Notes: a model not told the origin generated them from the letters alone. A stretch of DNA of 64,000 nt from an uncultured bacterium (GCA_938092135.1 CALLJL010000010.1:62001-126000); one strand, 5' to 3'; shown: positions 53,041-63,168, counted from the stretch's first letter. Numbers and translations: made by a program.

Positions 53041-53961
53041 ATGTCTGAAGAAGGTCAGATTTTTCTTTCGGCCATTATTATCAATTATAATGGTGGCGAT
53101 TTTTTGAGGCGAACTCTTTCTTCCCTTGAAACTGAGCTGGCCAGCTTGGGCGAAAATTCAGAAGTCATTGTCGTTGATAACGCCTCAACCGATGATTCCC
53201 TTACTTTAGTTTCTAGGGCCTTTCCTCAGGTCAGGATCATTTCTTTGCCTGAAAACTTAGGTTTTGCCCGAGCCGCCAACCGTGGCGCCCGGGCTAGTTT
53301 CGGTCTTTATCTTTTATTTCTAAATAACGATATAGAAATTAAACCTGGCTGTCTTTCCAGGCTGACGACTTTCCTTGCTTCCCATCCCGAATATGCCCTT
53401 GTGGCGCCTGCAGTTTTTAATCCCGATGGCTCCTTTCAACTTTCCTTTGGTCTTGATCTTAACTTTTTTTCTGAGTTTTTTCTTAAGTATTTTGCCCGAG
53501 GATATTTTGCTCTTATTAATCGGATTCTTCCATCGAGAATGGCCCGAGATATTGATTGGGCAAGTGGTGTTGCCTGCCTTCTTCGCCGTCAGCCTTTTTT
53601 CGAGATAGGCGGTTTTGATGAGCGTTATTTCCTTTATCTGGAGGATGCCGATCTCGGTCTGCGGCTCCGCCAGGCTGGGTATAAAATCAGGTATCTTCCT
53701 GAAGCCAAAATAGTTCATTTTCGGGGAGCGATTGCTTCCCAATACCCCCAGCTAGCCCTGATTGGGGCAAAAAAGGGACAGCTTCTTTATTATTCTCTCC
53801 ATAACCGGCCCCAAAGTTTTATTTGGTTGAAAAGATATCTTCTAATTAAGTTTCATCTTAAAAATCTCCTGGCTTGGCTCAGCGGAGATAGTCTAAAGAG
53901 TTCAATTTATTCTGAAATTATTAAAGAGATAAAAGGTTTTCGCCGTGAGGCTAATTCTTGA
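53041..53961 (+). CDS. GT2 family glycosyltransferase (rhamnosyltransferase-like)
   Basis: A 306-residue inverting GT-A enzyme starting MSEEGQIFLSAIIINYNGG at ATG 53041. The frame is open back to 52942, inside the previous gene, and is rejected. Motifs are VVDNASTDDS near residue 43, LFLNNDIEIKPGC (metal-binding acidic turn) and the late YLEDADLGLRLRQAGYK with HFRG. This pattern is that of the WbbL/RfbF rhamnosyltransferase group, though the sugar is not certain. It overlaps the next GT4 gene by 17 nt. Confidence 0.87.
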   Translation: MSEEGQIFLSAIIINYNGGDFLRRTLSSLETELASLGENSEVIVVDNASTDDSLTLVSRAFPQVRIISLPENLGFARAANRGARASFGLYLLFLNNDIEIKPGCLSRLTTFLASHPEYALVAPAVFNPDGSFQLSFGLDLNFFSEFFLKYFARGYFALINRILPSRMARDIDWASGVACLLRRQPFFEIGGFDERYFLYLEDADLGLRLRQAGYKIRYLPEAKIVHFRGAIASQYPQLALIGAKKGQLLYYSLHNRPQSFIWLKRYLLIKFHLKNLLAWLSGDSLKSSIYSEIIKEIKGFRREANS

Positions 53962-55012
53962 TGCCCGAAAAATCGGGGACTATGGGATTGGCGTTTATAT
54001 TGAGCAACTTTTCGGTCGCCTTATCAGGAAGGATAAGGATTTTGAAGATATTTGGGTAATTCATTTAAAAGGAAGGGAGAGAATGCCGATATCCCCTAAT
54101 AGGGAAGTGCTGGTTAAAGCCCGTAACTATGACCCCCGGGAACATCTGGAAATTCCTTGGAAGTGTCGTTATCTGAAAGGTTATTATTATTTCTCGCCCC
54201 ATTATGTTTTTCCCCTGCTTATCCAGCAGAAACTTATCGTTACTGTTCATGATTTAATTCATTTCCTTTTTCCCCAATTTTTTGGATCAAAAATGAAGGT
54301 CGAAATAGCTCGATATTTCCTTCGGGAAATTAAAAAGCGAGCCGCAATTATTTTTACTGTTTCGAAGAAGACTGCTGAGGATTTAAATTTATTATTTAAT
54401 ATTCCCGAAGAAAAAATAAGAATTATTTATAATGGCATCTCCGAAGAATTCTTTAATTATCCAGCTTTGCCATCTCCTTTTCCCTTTCCCTACATTATTT
54501 ATATCGGCAATTGGAAGCCCCATAAAAACTTAAGAATCTTGCTTCTGGCCTTTAGCCAACTGGTTAGAAAATATCGAGAATTGAAACTTGTCATGATAGG
54601 CGTGGAGAAAAGTGATCCGGTTTTAAAGGCTATTGAGGAACTTGGTTTGGAGCAAAAATGTTTTCTTCCCGGTTTTTTACCCCAAAAAGAAGTTATTCGT
54701 TATCTCGATGGAGCTTTATTTTTTGTTTTCCCCTCTCTTTATGAGGGTTTTGGTCTTCCTCCTCTTGAGGCCATGGCCAGAGGCCGGGCGGTGCTTTCAA
54801 GTCCGGGAGGTAGTTTAAAGGAAATTTTAGGTGAAGCGGCTTTATATTTTGATCCCTCTTCGCCCGAAGAGTTAATGATGAAAATGGAGTTTCTTCTTAT
54901 AAAGGATAGCCTTAGGCGATTCTATGAAGAAAAAGGTAAAGAAAGAAGCCAACTTTTTCGCTGGGAAAAAGCCCTTGACCAGTATATTCATTTCCTCAAG
55001 ACCCTCGATTGA
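53945..55012 (+). CDS. GT4 family glycosyltransferase 3
   Basis: A 355-residue GT-B glycosyltransferase opened by GTG 53945 (MRLILDARKIGDYGIGVYIEQL), which overlaps the previous stop. Donor domain: YIGNWKPHKNLRILLLAF (about 180) and FPSLYEGFGLPPLEAMARGR with EX7E (about 260). It has an N-terminal G-loop as in GT4 1 and 2, pointing to an expanded set of related enzymes that add successive sugars. Confidence 0.87.
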   Translation: MRLILDARKIGDYGIGVYIEQLFGRLIRKDKDFEDIWVIHLKGRERMPISPNREVLVKARNYDPREHLEIPWKCRYLKGYYYFSPHYVFPLLIQQKLIVTVHDLIHFLFPQFFGSKMKVEIARYFLREIKKRAAIIFTVSKKTAEDLNLLFNIPEEKIRIIYNGISEEFFNYPALPSPFPFPYIIYIGNWKPHKNLRILLLAFSQLVRKYRELKLVMIGVEKSDPVLKAIEELGLEQKCFLPGFLPQKEVIRYLDGALFFVFPSLYEGFGLPPLEAMARGRAVLSSPGGSLKEILGEAALYFDPSSPEELMMKMEFLLIKDSLRRFYEEKGKERSQLFRWEKALDQYIHFLKTLD

Positions 55013-55014
55013 GG

Positions 55015-55020
55015 TATAAT
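55015..55020 (+). promoter_or_regulatory. possible -10 box of the WbaZ-like gene
   Basis: TATAAT in the short gap after the preceding stop, 11 nt before ATG 55032. No good -35 lies 16-19 nt upstream and no Shine-Dalgarno is present, so an internal leaderless start is possible but weakly supported. Confidence 0.35.
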
Positions 55021-55031
55021 TCGCTCTGTCC

Positions 55032-56150
55032 ATGGATAAGATTAAAGTTGCCCTTGTTCACGACTGGTTGACAGGCCGTCGAGGGGGTGAAAAAGTCCTT
55101 GAGGTTCTGGCGGAAATTTTTCCTGAAGCTCCGATTTACACTCTCTTTCACTTCCCTAACTCTCAAATACCTGAAATTGAAAAAAGAAAAATTTATACTA
55201 GCTTTTTACAGAAAGCCCCTTTTTTGCGCCGCTATTATCGTTTTTATTTACCCCTTTTTCCCCTGGCCATTGAGCTTTTTGACCTTCAAGGTTATGACCT
55301 CATCATTTCGAGTTCCCATTGTGTGGCCAAAGGAATTATTGCTCGTCCTGGAGCTCTGCATGTAGCTTACATTCATTCTCCCATGCGTTATGCCTGGAAT
55401 CAATATTATGCCTATTTCTCGCCCAGGCGTCTTTCCTTTTTCCAGCGTCTTTTCATCCCTCCTATAATTCATTATCTTCGCCTCTGGGATGTTGCCTCTT
55501 CGGCCAGGGTTGATTATTTCGTAGCTAATTCCATTAATGTGGCCCGAAGGATTGAACGCTATTATCATCGGCAGGCCGAGGTTATTTATCCTCCCGTTGA
55601 TACCGATTTTTTCCATCCCTCTACCGACAATTCCCGCGAAAATTATTTTCTTATAGTTTCCGCCCTTGTCCCTTATAAAAAAATTGAGTTGGCCATTGAA
55701 GCTTTTAATCGCCTGGGTTGGCCGCTCATCATCATTGGTCAAGGACCGGAGGAGAAAAAATTGAAACGGCTAGCTTATGGGAATATTAAATTTTTAAAAA
55801 ATATAAGTGATGATGATCTTCGATATTTCTATCAAAGGGCTCGGGCCTTCATTCTACCTGGGGAAGAAGATTTTGGCATTGCCCCAGTGGAAGCCCAGGC
55901 CTGCGGAACACCAGTCATTGCTCTTGGCCGGGGTGGATCAAAGGAAACAGTTTTACCTGATATAACGGGAGTTCTCTTTGAAGAAGCTACCGTTGAGGCT
56001 CTTCTGGAGGCCCTTGACAAATTCAATCGACTACCATTTAATAGAGCTGCTATCCGCCAGCATGCTGAGAATTTCTCTCGCGATATTTTTCGAAATAAAA
56101 TGGCTGGCTTAATTACCCGCATCTGGTTGAAACATGGGGGTCAATCTTGA
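55032..56150 (+). CDS. GT4 family glycosyltransferase, WbaZ mannosyltransferase-like
   Basis: A 372-residue GT-B enzyme of the WbaZ type. The start VALVHDWLTGRRGGEKVLEV and the block YIHSPMRYAWNQYY (about 117) are hallmarks of this mannosyltransferase subgroup. The donor domain has LIVSALVPYKKIELAIEAF (about 208) and LPGEEDFGIAPVEAQACGTP (about 277). Mannose transfer is likely by family, not proven. The TGA overlaps the TTG start of the sugar transferase, coupling them. Confidence 0.85.
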   Translation: MDKIKVALVHDWLTGRRGGEKVLEVLAEIFPEAPIYTLFHFPNSQIPEIEKRKIYTSFLQKAPFLRRYYRFYLPLFPLAIELFDLQGYDLIISSSHCVAKGIIARPGALHVAYIHSPMRYAWNQYYAYFSPRRLSFFQRLFIPPIIHYLRLWDVASSARVDYFVANSINVARRIERYYHRQAEVIYPPVDTDFFHPSTDNSRENYFLIVSALVPYKKIELAIEAFNRLGWPLIIIGQGPEEKKLKRLAYGNIKFLKNISDDDLRYFYQRARAFILPGEEDFGIAPVEAQACGTPVIALGRGGSKETVLPDITGVLFEEATVEALLEALDKFNRLPFNRAAIRQHAENFSRDIFRNKMAGLITRIWLKHGGQS

Positions 56151-57598
56151 TTAAAGAGAAGAAGATCAGACTTGTGGCTGTTTATCTTACCTGCGATATT
56201 CTGGGCATTTTAATAGCTTATTTTTATGCCTATTTTTTCCGCTTTTACGGCTATATAATTCCAGTAGATCCTCTCAAAGGCATTCCACCTTTAAGTTCCT
56301 ATCTGGCTGTCTGTCCTCTGTTTCTTTTGATTCATCTTATTATTTTTTATTTTCAGGGTTTTTATCGCACAAGGCTTAAAAGGCCGCAGATCGACGATTC
56401 CTTCCTTATTGCCCTTAATACTCTTTTAACTATCCTTATTGTTATGGCCATTCTCAATTATCTCTATGCTTATAGCCAAGGAGCTGCCCCCCTTTTCCGC
56501 ATGTCCTTCAAGATTTCCCATGGCTTTCTCATTGTTTATTTTATTTCGGTCGTTGTCCTACTGAGTTTCCTTCGCTATCAGATTTATTTTTTCATGAAGA
56601 GGCGTTTTGCCCGTGGACTTAACCTTCAGAATATCCTCATTGTCGGCGCCGGTGAAATGGGCCGAACTTTGGCCCAGAAATTAAGGGAATATAAAGACCT
56701 AGGTTTTGTCGTCAAGGGATTTTTGGATGATGAGCATCCAGTGGGAGAAAAAATTCCAGTGGATGGTGGTATTGAAGTCCTGGGAAAAATTAGCGATCTC
56801 GATGAAGTTCTTTCCCGTGGTGGTATCAGCGAGGTTTATGTGGCTTTAGATCTTCGAAATTATTCCAAAATTTTGGATACACTCAAGGTTGTTCATAAAT
56901 ATGTGGTTAATGTTAGACTAATTCCTGATGTTTTTCAATTGCTGACCCTTAAAGCTAATATTCAGGATCTAGACGGTGTTCCGGTTATTTCTATTGATGA
57001 TGTTTCCCTGCGCGGGTTTAATCGTCTCCTTAAACGAGCAGTCGATATAGTCGTTTCCTTTATTGGTCTCATCCTTTTATCCCCATTTTTTCTGATTATT
57101 GCTCTTCTTATTAAATTGACTTCCAAAGGACCTATTTTTTACTTACAGGAAAGAATGGGACTTGATGGTCGACAGTTCACAATGATCAAATTCCGAACCA
57201 TGATTTGTGACGCCGAAAAGGACACAGGTCCGGTGATGTGCCGACCTGATGATCCCCGCATAACTCGGATCGGCCGCTTTCTCCGCAAGTATTCCATTGA
57301 TGAGCTTCCTCAGCTTATTAATGTTCTCAAAGGAGAGATGAGCCTGGTGGGGCCTAGACCAGAAAGACCTTCCTTTGTTCGTGAGTTTGTTGACCGAATT
57401 CCTAAATATATGCTAAGGCACAAGGTTAAATCAGGCATAACCGGCTGGGCCCAGGTTCATGGTCTAAGGCAGGATACATCGATTGAAAAAAGACTGGAAT
57501 ACGACCTTTATTACATCAAAAATTGGTCACTTGGCCTCGATCTCAAAATTATCTGGATGACTTTAAAGCGGGGCTTTATTGATCCCAATATGCGCTGA
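56147..57598 (+). CDS. undecaprenyl-phosphate sugar phosphotransferase (WcaJ/WbaP type)
   Basis: A 483-residue initiating enzyme that moves a sugar-1-phosphate from a nucleotide sugar to undecaprenyl phosphate, starting the lipid-linked glycan. Four N-terminal helices (about 8-140) are followed by a CoA-binding-like Rossmann domain (GAGEMGRTLAQKLREY near 162). The C-terminal catalytic domain (about 285-483) has FYLQERMGLDGRQFTMIKFR, RKYSIDELPQLINVLKGEMS and LVGPRPERP. Start codon TTG 56147, overlapping the previous stop. Flippase and polymerase genes are not in the window. Confidence 0.9.
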   Translation: MIKEKKIRLVAVYLTCDILGILIAYFYAYFFRFYGYIIPVDPLKGIPPLSSYLAVCPLFLLIHLIIFYFQGFYRTRLKRPQIDDSFLIALNTLLTILIVMAILNYLYAYSQGAAPLFRMSFKISHGFLIVYFISVVVLLSFLRYQIYFFMKRRFARGLNLQNILIVGAGEMGRTLAQKLREYKDLGFVVKGFLDDEHPVGEKIPVDGGIEVLGKISDLDEVLSRGGISEVYVALDLRNYSKILDTLKVVHKYVVNVRLIPDVFQLLTLKANIQDLDGVPVISIDDVSLRGFNRLLKRAVDIVVSFIGLILLSPFFLIIALLIKLTSKGPIFYLQERMGLDGRQFTMIKFRTMICDAEKDTGPVMCRPDDPRITRIGRFLRKYSIDELPQLINVLKGEMSLVGPRPERPSFVREFVDRIPKYMLRHKVKSGITGWAQVHGLRQDTSIEKRLEYDLYYIKNWSLGLDLKIIWMTLKRGFIDPNMR

Positions 57599-58234
57599 GG
57601 AATTTTCCTCAGGTCGAAAAAAGACTTTCTTCAAGCTAAAGGCAGTGTAATGAATGCCTGAAATTAATGTCGCCAGCAAAGTCAGAATAAAGAAAAAGGA
57701 ATGAATGTTGGGTGAAAACAACCAGGTCAGAGGATTGAACTTGAGGAACTGTTGTTCAGCCATGGCATTAGCCATTAAAATAAACAGAATAGTAATTGCC
57801 TGTAAAAAGGTACATATTTTCCCCCACAAAGAAGGGTAAAAGCTTTTTATCCCTTTCCAGATAAAAAGAATTAAAGCGCCAAAGGCGATCAAAGTATCGC
57901 GGGCAATGACCGAAGTTGTAAGCCAGACTGGTATGGAAAAGGGGTGGCTGAAGCGGGGAATGGTCGTAACTACAAAGGCTGAAACCAGGAGGAGTTTATC
58001 TGCGGCTGGATCGAGAATCCGGCCTATAGAGGTGCGGACATTCCAGGTTCTGGCGATGAAACCATCGAGCAAATCAGTCAGACTGGCCAGAAGAAAAATT
58101 ATAAAAGCTTTGAGCTGATTACCCTGGACAAGTTCGACCAAAAAAAAGGGGATAAGAAAAAAGCGGAAAAGAGTTAATCCATTAGGTAAGGTTAACCAGG
58201 AATTTTTTTTTGAAACCTTTTCGGTTGTTTTCAT
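57563..58234 (-). CDS. pgsA: CDP-diacylglycerol--glycerol-3-phosphate phosphatidyltransferase-like PgsA
   Basis: A 223-residue membrane enzyme of the CDP-alcohol phosphatidyltransferase family, making phosphatidylglycerophosphate. The catalytic signature D-G-x2-A-R-x8-G-x3-D-x3-D is complete in LLDGFIARTWNVRTSIGRIL then DPAADK (about residues 55-79). About six helices follow. LPNGLTLFRFFLIP is the usual N-terminal lead-in. The gene ends inside the convergent sugar transferase (36-nt overlap) and its ATG overlaps the upstream stop (ATGA). Confidence 0.9.
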   Translation of the reverse strand: MKTTEKVSKKNSWLTLPNGLTLFRFFLIPFFLVELVQGNQLKAFIIFLLASLTDLLDGFIARTWNVRTSIGRILDPAADKLLLVSAFVVTTIPRFSHPFSIPVWLTTSVIARDTLIAFGALILFIWKGIKSFYPSLWGKICTFLQAITILFILMANAMAEQQFLKFNPLTWLFSPNIHSFFFILTLLATLISGIHYTAFSLKKVFFRPEENSSAHIGINKAPL

Positions 58235-59565
58235 TGGATGAGAGCTAAAAGTAAATCGAGAATCTTTATAGCTTCCCGACCAGAAATAGGACCCTCAGGG
58301 TTAAAGCGTTTGTCAGGCAGAAGTTCCATCAATTGATGGGCGATGACCTCGACGATGGAAGAATAGTAGGCGTGCTCGGGGGAGACGTCAGGCAGGATGA
58401 TTTTTTCAGGAGGAATAAGGGGTCTTATTTTTTTGCCTCGTTGTCTGAAAAAATTGAGCATTCGGGCTAGCGTTTCAGCCATTTCCGCCCTGGTAATGAT
58501 ATTTTTTGGCCTAAAGGTGTGGTCAGAATAGACATCAAGGAAACCGGCCGCTGCCGTTTGAACAATAAAACGCGAAGCCCAGGAAGTGGCAATATCGACG
58601 ATAATCGGTGGAGAATCGCTCAGAGGGGGCATAAATTTTTTAAATTTAACCGCAATTAAGGAGGCCAGATCTTCTCGGCTGATGGCTTCAAAACGAGGTA
58701 TGGCTTCATACTGACTTGGTATTTCCACAATGCCCAGTTTATCCTTTAGCTCTGCCAGTTTTGCCTGGATTTCTTTATCTCCAGGGTTAAGTTCGAGGAG
58801 ATGTTCGAAGGCATCGAAAGAGCGCGAATATTGCTTAGCTTCGAACAAGGTTTCAGCATAGCTCAAAAGAATCTCTCGATTGCCAGGGGCAAGATCGGTG
58901 GCTGTTTTAAGATGAATTAAAGCTGAGTCTAAATCGTTTTGTTGGCGATAAATTCTGGCCAAAGAAAGATGAATATCTATGGCTTCAGGTGAATAATGCA
59001 AGGCTTCGAGGAAGTTCTCTTTGGCTGCGGTTAAATTGCCAGCCTCAAAAGCTTCTTGGGCTGCCTGGCGAAGGGAAGAAGTTAATTCTTCTTTTATGGC
59101 TTTAAAATTGTCTCTGGCCCACTCGTTTCCTGGTTCTTCTTTCAATACTTCTCTTAAAGAGGAAAAGGCAGCTTTTTTATCATGGAGATTTAAATAAGCC
59201 TGGGCTAAGCCCGCCCAGGCAAGAGAAAGAGAGGGAAGAGTTTCGAGAACAAATTTAAATTTTTTTATGGCTTCCTGATTGTTTTGCTTCATAAGATTGA
59301 TAAAGCCGGCAATTAGACTGGAAGAAAGAAAAGTAGGGGGTAATCGCTCAAGAACTTTTTCTGCTTCCCTAAGATTACCCCGCTGGACAAATTTCCAAGC
59401 CTCTTCGGCCACAAATCTTTCCTGAAGACCCATCGTAACTGTCAAGGCCGGGGGCAAATTTTGTAAAGGAAAAGGAGGCGGAGTTAAAAGAGGCGGAGGG
59501 GAGGGAGCACAGGCTCCAAGAAGGAGAGAAATTAAAAGAAAGGGAAGACTAAATTTTGGCTTCAC
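58231..59565 (-). CDS. TPR lipoprotein with SLH domain
   Basis: A 444-residue lipoprotein: signal ending LLLGAC (lipobox), a proline-rich stretch, six or so TPR repeats (about 40-290, e.g. [20 protein letters not shown]) and S-layer-homology-like repeats (about 310-444, with [20 protein letters not shown] and [21 protein letters not shown]). In diderms SLH domains can bind the peptidoglycan or its polymers, so an envelope scaffold is likely. Start GTG 59563-59565 is chosen because GGAGGT (59573-59578) lies 7 nt before it; the upstream ATG 59580 contains that site. Overlaps hflX by 17 nt. Confidence 0.8.
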   Translation of the reverse strand: MKPKFSLPFLLISLLLGACAPSPPPLLTPPPFPLQNLPPALTVTMGLQERFVAEEAWKFVQRGNLREAEKVLERLPPTFLSSSLIAGFINLMKQNNQEAIKKFKFVLETLPSLSLAWAGLAQAYLNLHDKKAAFSSLREVLKEEPGNEWARDNFKAIKEELTSSLRQAAQEAFEAGNLTAAKENFLEALHYSPEAIDIHLSLARIYRQQNDLDSALIHLKTATDLAPGNREILLSYAETLFEAKQYSRSFDAFEHLLELNPGDKEIQAKLAELKDKLGIVEIPSQYEAIPRFEAISREDLASLIAVKFKKFMPPLSDSPPIIVDIATSWASRFIVQTAAAGFLDVYSDHTFRPKNIITRAEMAETLARMLNFFRQRGKKIRPLIPPEKIILPDVSPEHAYYSSIVEVIAHQLMELLPDKRFNPEGPISGREAIKILDLLLALIQ

Positions 59566-60820
59566 CCTGTTTACCTCCATTTAGGTAGCGGAGAAATGGT
59601 CCCATATTTTTCGGCTCGGCGAGAACGGTTAATTCTATATATTCATTCCTTTCAAGTTTTCTGGTTATTATCGTCCAACGGCTGAGGGAAGAAATTAAGT
59701 CGGCTTGCTTTCGAGAAATCTTTAATTCAAAGAAGCGGAAGCGATCAAAAAGAAGAGATCGTAATTTTCGAAGCAAACTATCAATCCCTTCTCCGGTTAG
59801 AGCCGAAATATAAACCGAATGATTGTCGGTTCGCTCATTCAACGAAAGAAGCTCCTGACGATGGGGGAGCAAATCAATTTTATTATAGACTTTGATGATG
59901 GGAATTTTATTAATTCCTATTTCTTCAAGAGTTTTTTCAACTGCCTCTTCCTGCTCATTAGCTCGAGGTGAGGCTAAATCAATGACATGAAGCAAGCAGG
60001 AAGCTTCTTCTATTTCTTCCAGTGTTGCCCGGAAGGAAGTGACTAGCTCCACCGGTAATTTTTTAATAAAACCAACTGTATCGCTTAGAAGAAAATAGGT
60101 GCCATCGGGAAGCTCAACGCGGCGAAGCAAGGGATCGAGGGTCGCAAAGAGATTGGCCGAAACAAGCGTTGATTCCTTGGTCAGCTGATTGAAGAGAGTG
60201 GATTTGCCAGCGCTTGTGTAGCCAATTAAGGAGACAACAGGAACCGGATTTTCTCTTCGGGCCTGTCGTTGAATTTGGCGCCTTTTTTGAAGCTTCGCAA
60301 TTTCTTCATTGATTTTATTGATACGCTTTAAAATCCGGCGACGATCTTCCTCCAGCTTTTTCTCTCCTGGACCCCGGGTGCCAATGCCACCTCCTAATCT
60401 CGAAAGAAACCGTCCTTTACCGGTAAGCCGAGGTAAAAGATAGGTAAGCTGAGCAAGTTCAACCTGCAATTTCCCCTCACTTGAGCGAGCCCTTTGGGCG
60501 AAAATATCAAGAATGAGCTGGGTCCGGTCAATTACCCTGGCCTGAATTTTTTCTTCCAGGCTTCGCTGTTGAATGGGCGTTAAGTTATGATCAAAAATAA
60601 TGAGATTAGCCTCAGTTTGTTCTTTTAGCTGGGCTATTTCTTCCACTTTCCCTTCGCCAATAAAATACTTTGGACTTATTTTTTGTCTGAATTGAAAAAC
60701 TTGGGCAACCACTTCGGCCCCGGCAGCCTTGGCTAAGAGGGCAAGCTCAGTCATCGAATCAGCTGCCTCTTCCTTTTCCCGTTGATTCGTGGCTAGATTA
60801 ACTAAAATCGCTCTTTCCAT
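59549..60820 (-). CDS. hflX: ribosome-associated GTPase HflX
   Basis: HflX splits stalled ribosomes. The 423-residue protein has the HflX N-terminal domain ([20 protein letters not shown], then GKVEEIAQL), a coiled-coil linker with [18 protein letters not shown], and the G domain. The G domain carries P-loop [15 protein letters not shown] (about 205), switch [10 protein letters not shown] and base-recognition NKIDLL. Directly downstream of miaA, with the usual hfq missing between them. Confidence 0.95.
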   Translation of the reverse strand: MERAILVNLATNQREKEEAADSMTELALLAKAAGAEVVAQVFQFRQKISPKYFIGEGKVEEIAQLKEQTEANLIIFDHNLTPIQQRSLEEKIQARVIDRTQLILDIFAQRARSSEGKLQVELAQLTYLLPRLTGKGRFLSRLGGGIGTRGPGEKKLEEDRRRILKRINKINEEIAKLQKRRQIQRQARRENPVPVVSLIGYTSAGKSTLFNQLTKESTLVSANLFATLDPLLRRVELPDGTYFLLSDTVGFIKKLPVELVTSFRATLEEIEEASCLLHVIDLASPRANEQEEAVEKTLEEIGINKIPIIKVYNKIDLLPHRQELLSLNERTDNHSVYISALTGEGIDSLLRKLRSLLFDRFRFFELKISRKQADLISSLSRWTIITRKLERNEYIELTVLAEPKNMGPFLRYLNGGKQGEAKI

Positions 60821-60828
60821 TTTGGTTT

Positions 60829-61749
60829 TTAAGAAATTATTTTTTCTCGGATAAACTCTTTTATTTTCTCATAATCGTGAGGATTAAACCAGCTTATTCC
60901 AGGCATATGGCGGAACCAGGTCATTTGCCTTTTAGCATATTTTCTGGTTTCCCTTTTTATTAATTCGATGGCCTCTTCTAAGGATATTTCTCCGTGGAGA
61001 TAGCGAAGAACTTGCCTATAGCCTAAAGCCTGAAAAGCTGGAGCTTCAGGCGGGATGCCGCTATCGAGAAGACTCTTCGTTTCTTCGACTATTCCTCGAG
61101 CAAACATTCTTTCGACCCGTTCATCAATCCTTTTTTTTAGTTCCTCCCTTTCTAATTTTAGCCCAATTTTAATGATGAGGAAATCACTAAGATATGGTCT
61201 GGTCATTTTAAAGTGCTCGGAAATGGGTCGGCCAGTGAGGGCATAAACTTCTAAAGCTCGAATAATGCGGCAACGATCATGGGGATGAATCTTACGGCCA
61301 TATTCAGGATCAATGGCCAGGAGCTTTGAATGAAGATAGGGGAAACCATAGCGCTTGCCCTCCTCTTCAAGACTTCGTCTTATTTCTGGATTCCGGCCTG
61401 GGCCGGGAAAGAGTCCCTGAATCAGGGCCTGGAGGTAAAGACCTGTTCCCCCAACAATGAAGGGAAGATGATGGCGGGAAATAATTTCCTCAATAGCTTT
61501 GAGAGCATGAGTCACGAAGGAAGCAGCCGTAAATTGTTCCGTGGGTTCAGCAATGTCCAGAAGATGATGAGGAACAAGCTTGAGCATTTCCTCAGTGGGT
61601 TTATCAGTTCCGATATCAAAGCCTCGATAAACCTGCATGGAATCGCAATTGATGATTTCTCCATCAAAATCGAGAGCTAAACGCAGACCCACCCGGCTTT
61701 TGCCGACAGCGGTCGGCCCAAGAACAATAACCAATTTTTTTTCAGCCAA
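60829..61749 (-). CDS. miaA: tRNA dimethylallyltransferase MiaA
   Basis: MiaA adds the dimethylallyl group to A37 of tRNAs reading U-starting codons. P-loop [17 protein letters not shown], the [19 protein letters not shown] block, [18 protein letters not shown], and the zinc-free RxxxxGF end with [15 protein letters not shown] are all present. The frame is open to TTG 61767, but TTG 61749 or 61752 fits the family N-terminus better, giving about 306 residues and sitting after GGTGGGG at the end of the small upstream frame. The true start is unsettled. Confidence 0.93.
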   Translation of the reverse strand: MAEKKLVIVLGPTAVGKSRVGLRLALDFDGEIINCDSMQVYRGFDIGTDKPTEEMLKLVPHHLLDIAEPTEQFTAASFVTHALKAIEEIISRHHLPFIVGGTGLYLQALIQGLFPGPGRNPEIRRSLEEEGKRYGFPYLHSKLLAIDPEYGRKIHPHDRCRIIRALEVYALTGRPISEHFKMTRPYLSDFLIIKIGLKLEREELKKRIDERVERMFARGIVEETKSLLDSGIPPEAPAFQALGYRQVLRYLHGEISLEEAIELIKRETRKYAKRQMTWFRHMPGISWFNPHDYEKIKEFIREKIIS

Positions 61750-61825
61750 CAAGGTGCCCCACCACAATCAAGGCCAGAAGGGAAAGAAAGATGAGTATGG
61801 CTAGAAGCTGTTTTCGATTGATCAT
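61742..61825 (-). CDS. 27-residue single-helix membrane peptide
   Basis: An ATG at 61823-61825 overlaps the TGA of the upstream DUF4388 gene (ATGA) and opens 27 codons ending TGA 61742-61744. The peptide has a basic start, MINRKQ, and then one hydrophobic helix, [21 protein letters not shown]. Its stop falls at the likely miaA start. Coupling by stop-start overlap with both neighbours, a charged N-terminus and a clean helix argue for a real small protein, though it is too short to be sure and I know no family for it. Confidence 0.5.
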   Translation of the reverse strand: MINRKQLLAILIFLSLLALIVVGHLVG

Positions 61826-62922
61826 CCTTCCGCGATTTTTTCCAGGTTCTCGACTAAAGCTGATTCAAAGCTTGAGCCCAGGGTTCTTTTAACCGCTAAA
61901 ATTTCCGCCATAAGAATTTCATTTAGATCGCGAATTAGGGTCTGACGAAAATTTTTTTGAAGGAAGAACCAGGCTAATTTATCTGTTGATGGAAGATCAA
62001 TCCGACCATCTTCCTTAAGGGTAATTTGAGCCATAGTCGGGCTGAGAAATGGTCTTATTTCCTCAATTGATTTCTGCAAAACATGCCAGGCTACAGGGCC
62101 AATCTCTTTAAAGATGAAACGAAAAATGAAAGCACATTTTTCATTAAAGGCATCTAGAATTTTATCCAATTGCTTCCAAGTAGGTGCATCTGCAGATTTT
62201 GGCGGGGTGAAGCTGGAAGCTGGAGTAATTATGTCCATCATCAGAAAAGTAAAAAGGATTCGCTGGCATTCCCGGCGTCCAAGATGACAGAGCTCATAGA
62301 TTTCAGCCAAAGTATGGCCGGAAGCAATTTGACGGAGTAGGTATTTTTCAGCTTGACTCAAAGATAATAGACCAAGCGATGAAGAGTGATTAACGTAAAA
62401 GCTTTCCTTTTCGTCGGGTAGATGGGCGATAATTAAGTCGAAATTTTCCATTCGGCGGATACCTTCAAGAATTATTTCAGGGGTAAAGATTTCTGAATAG
62501 ATTAAAGATTCATCAACAGAGACGGGCTCGAAGAAATAATCCCCTTCATTGAGGTCGAAAAAACTGAAAAACCATTCTTTCCAGGTGTAAATGTACCAGT
62601 CCAGCGCCACCTGTGGGCTTATCTGACCGTCTTCTATTATGGAGCGAATAATGGGAATACCCCTATCTTTAGTTTGATTGAGAGCCTGATTAATTATTTG
62701 AGGATTAATTCTGGGATAAGCAGTAGAGGCTGAATTTAGGAATGGTAAAGGTAATGAATTAGCCACAATCAGCAAGTTGCCGTGGCTAAGCCAGAAAGGA
62801 AAATTTTGGCTCCTTTGGCGGAGCTCAAGGTAACCTGTTAATTTTTTCTGCCATAATTGAAAGAGAACGCCTGGCCAAGGCGAAGAACTTAACCGGCCAA
62901 AAAGAGGAAGAACTTCTTTCAT
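61822..62922 (-). CDS. DUF4388 (PATAN-type) protein
   Basis: A 366-residue cytoplasmic protein of the DUF4388/PATAN type found in PatA response regulators and other signalling proteins. The N-terminal LSSSPWPGVLFQLWQKKLTG is a helix-turn typical of the domain (start of FxxLLxxLxxxxxTG), followed by the strand FPFWLSHGNLLIVANS. The middle (about 190-230) looks like a helical winged-helix stretch (LSQAEKYLLRQIASGHTLAE). The C-terminus is helical. No receiver domain is present. The role is unknown. Confidence 0.7.
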   Translation of the reverse strand: MKEVLPLFGRLSSSPWPGVLFQLWQKKLTGYLELRQRSQNFPFWLSHGNLLIVANSLPLPFLNSASTAYPRINPQIINQALNQTKDRGIPIIRSIIEDGQISPQVALDWYIYTWKEWFFSFFDLNEGDYFFEPVSVDESLIYSEIFTPEIILEGIRRMENFDLIIAHLPDEKESFYVNHSSSLGLLSLSQAEKYLLRQIASGHTLAEIYELCHLGRRECQRILFTFLMMDIITPASSFTPPKSADAPTWKQLDKILDAFNEKCAFIFRFIFKEIGPVAWHVLQKSIEEIRPFLSPTMAQITLKEDGRIDLPSTDKLAWFFLQKNFRQTLIRDLNEILMAEILAVKRTLGSSFESALVENLEKIAEG

Positions 62923-63168
62923 TTATTGATTAATTTAGCTTGCTTCTTTGTTTCTGTCAAACCAAATTTGGTTTGTTTAAATTGTTTAATTTTAAATAAA
63001 AACAAAAAAGTTAATAAAAAATTTAATATTATTGCTTTCTCTAAACGATTGAACACCATAGAGCATTCCCTTCAATTGTCATGGGGGGCGCGAAGAAAAG
63101 AATTTTGGCTTTTGATAATTATTTTTAATCTAAAAAGATTCCGCTGGGATTTTTTCAATAAATAAAGC

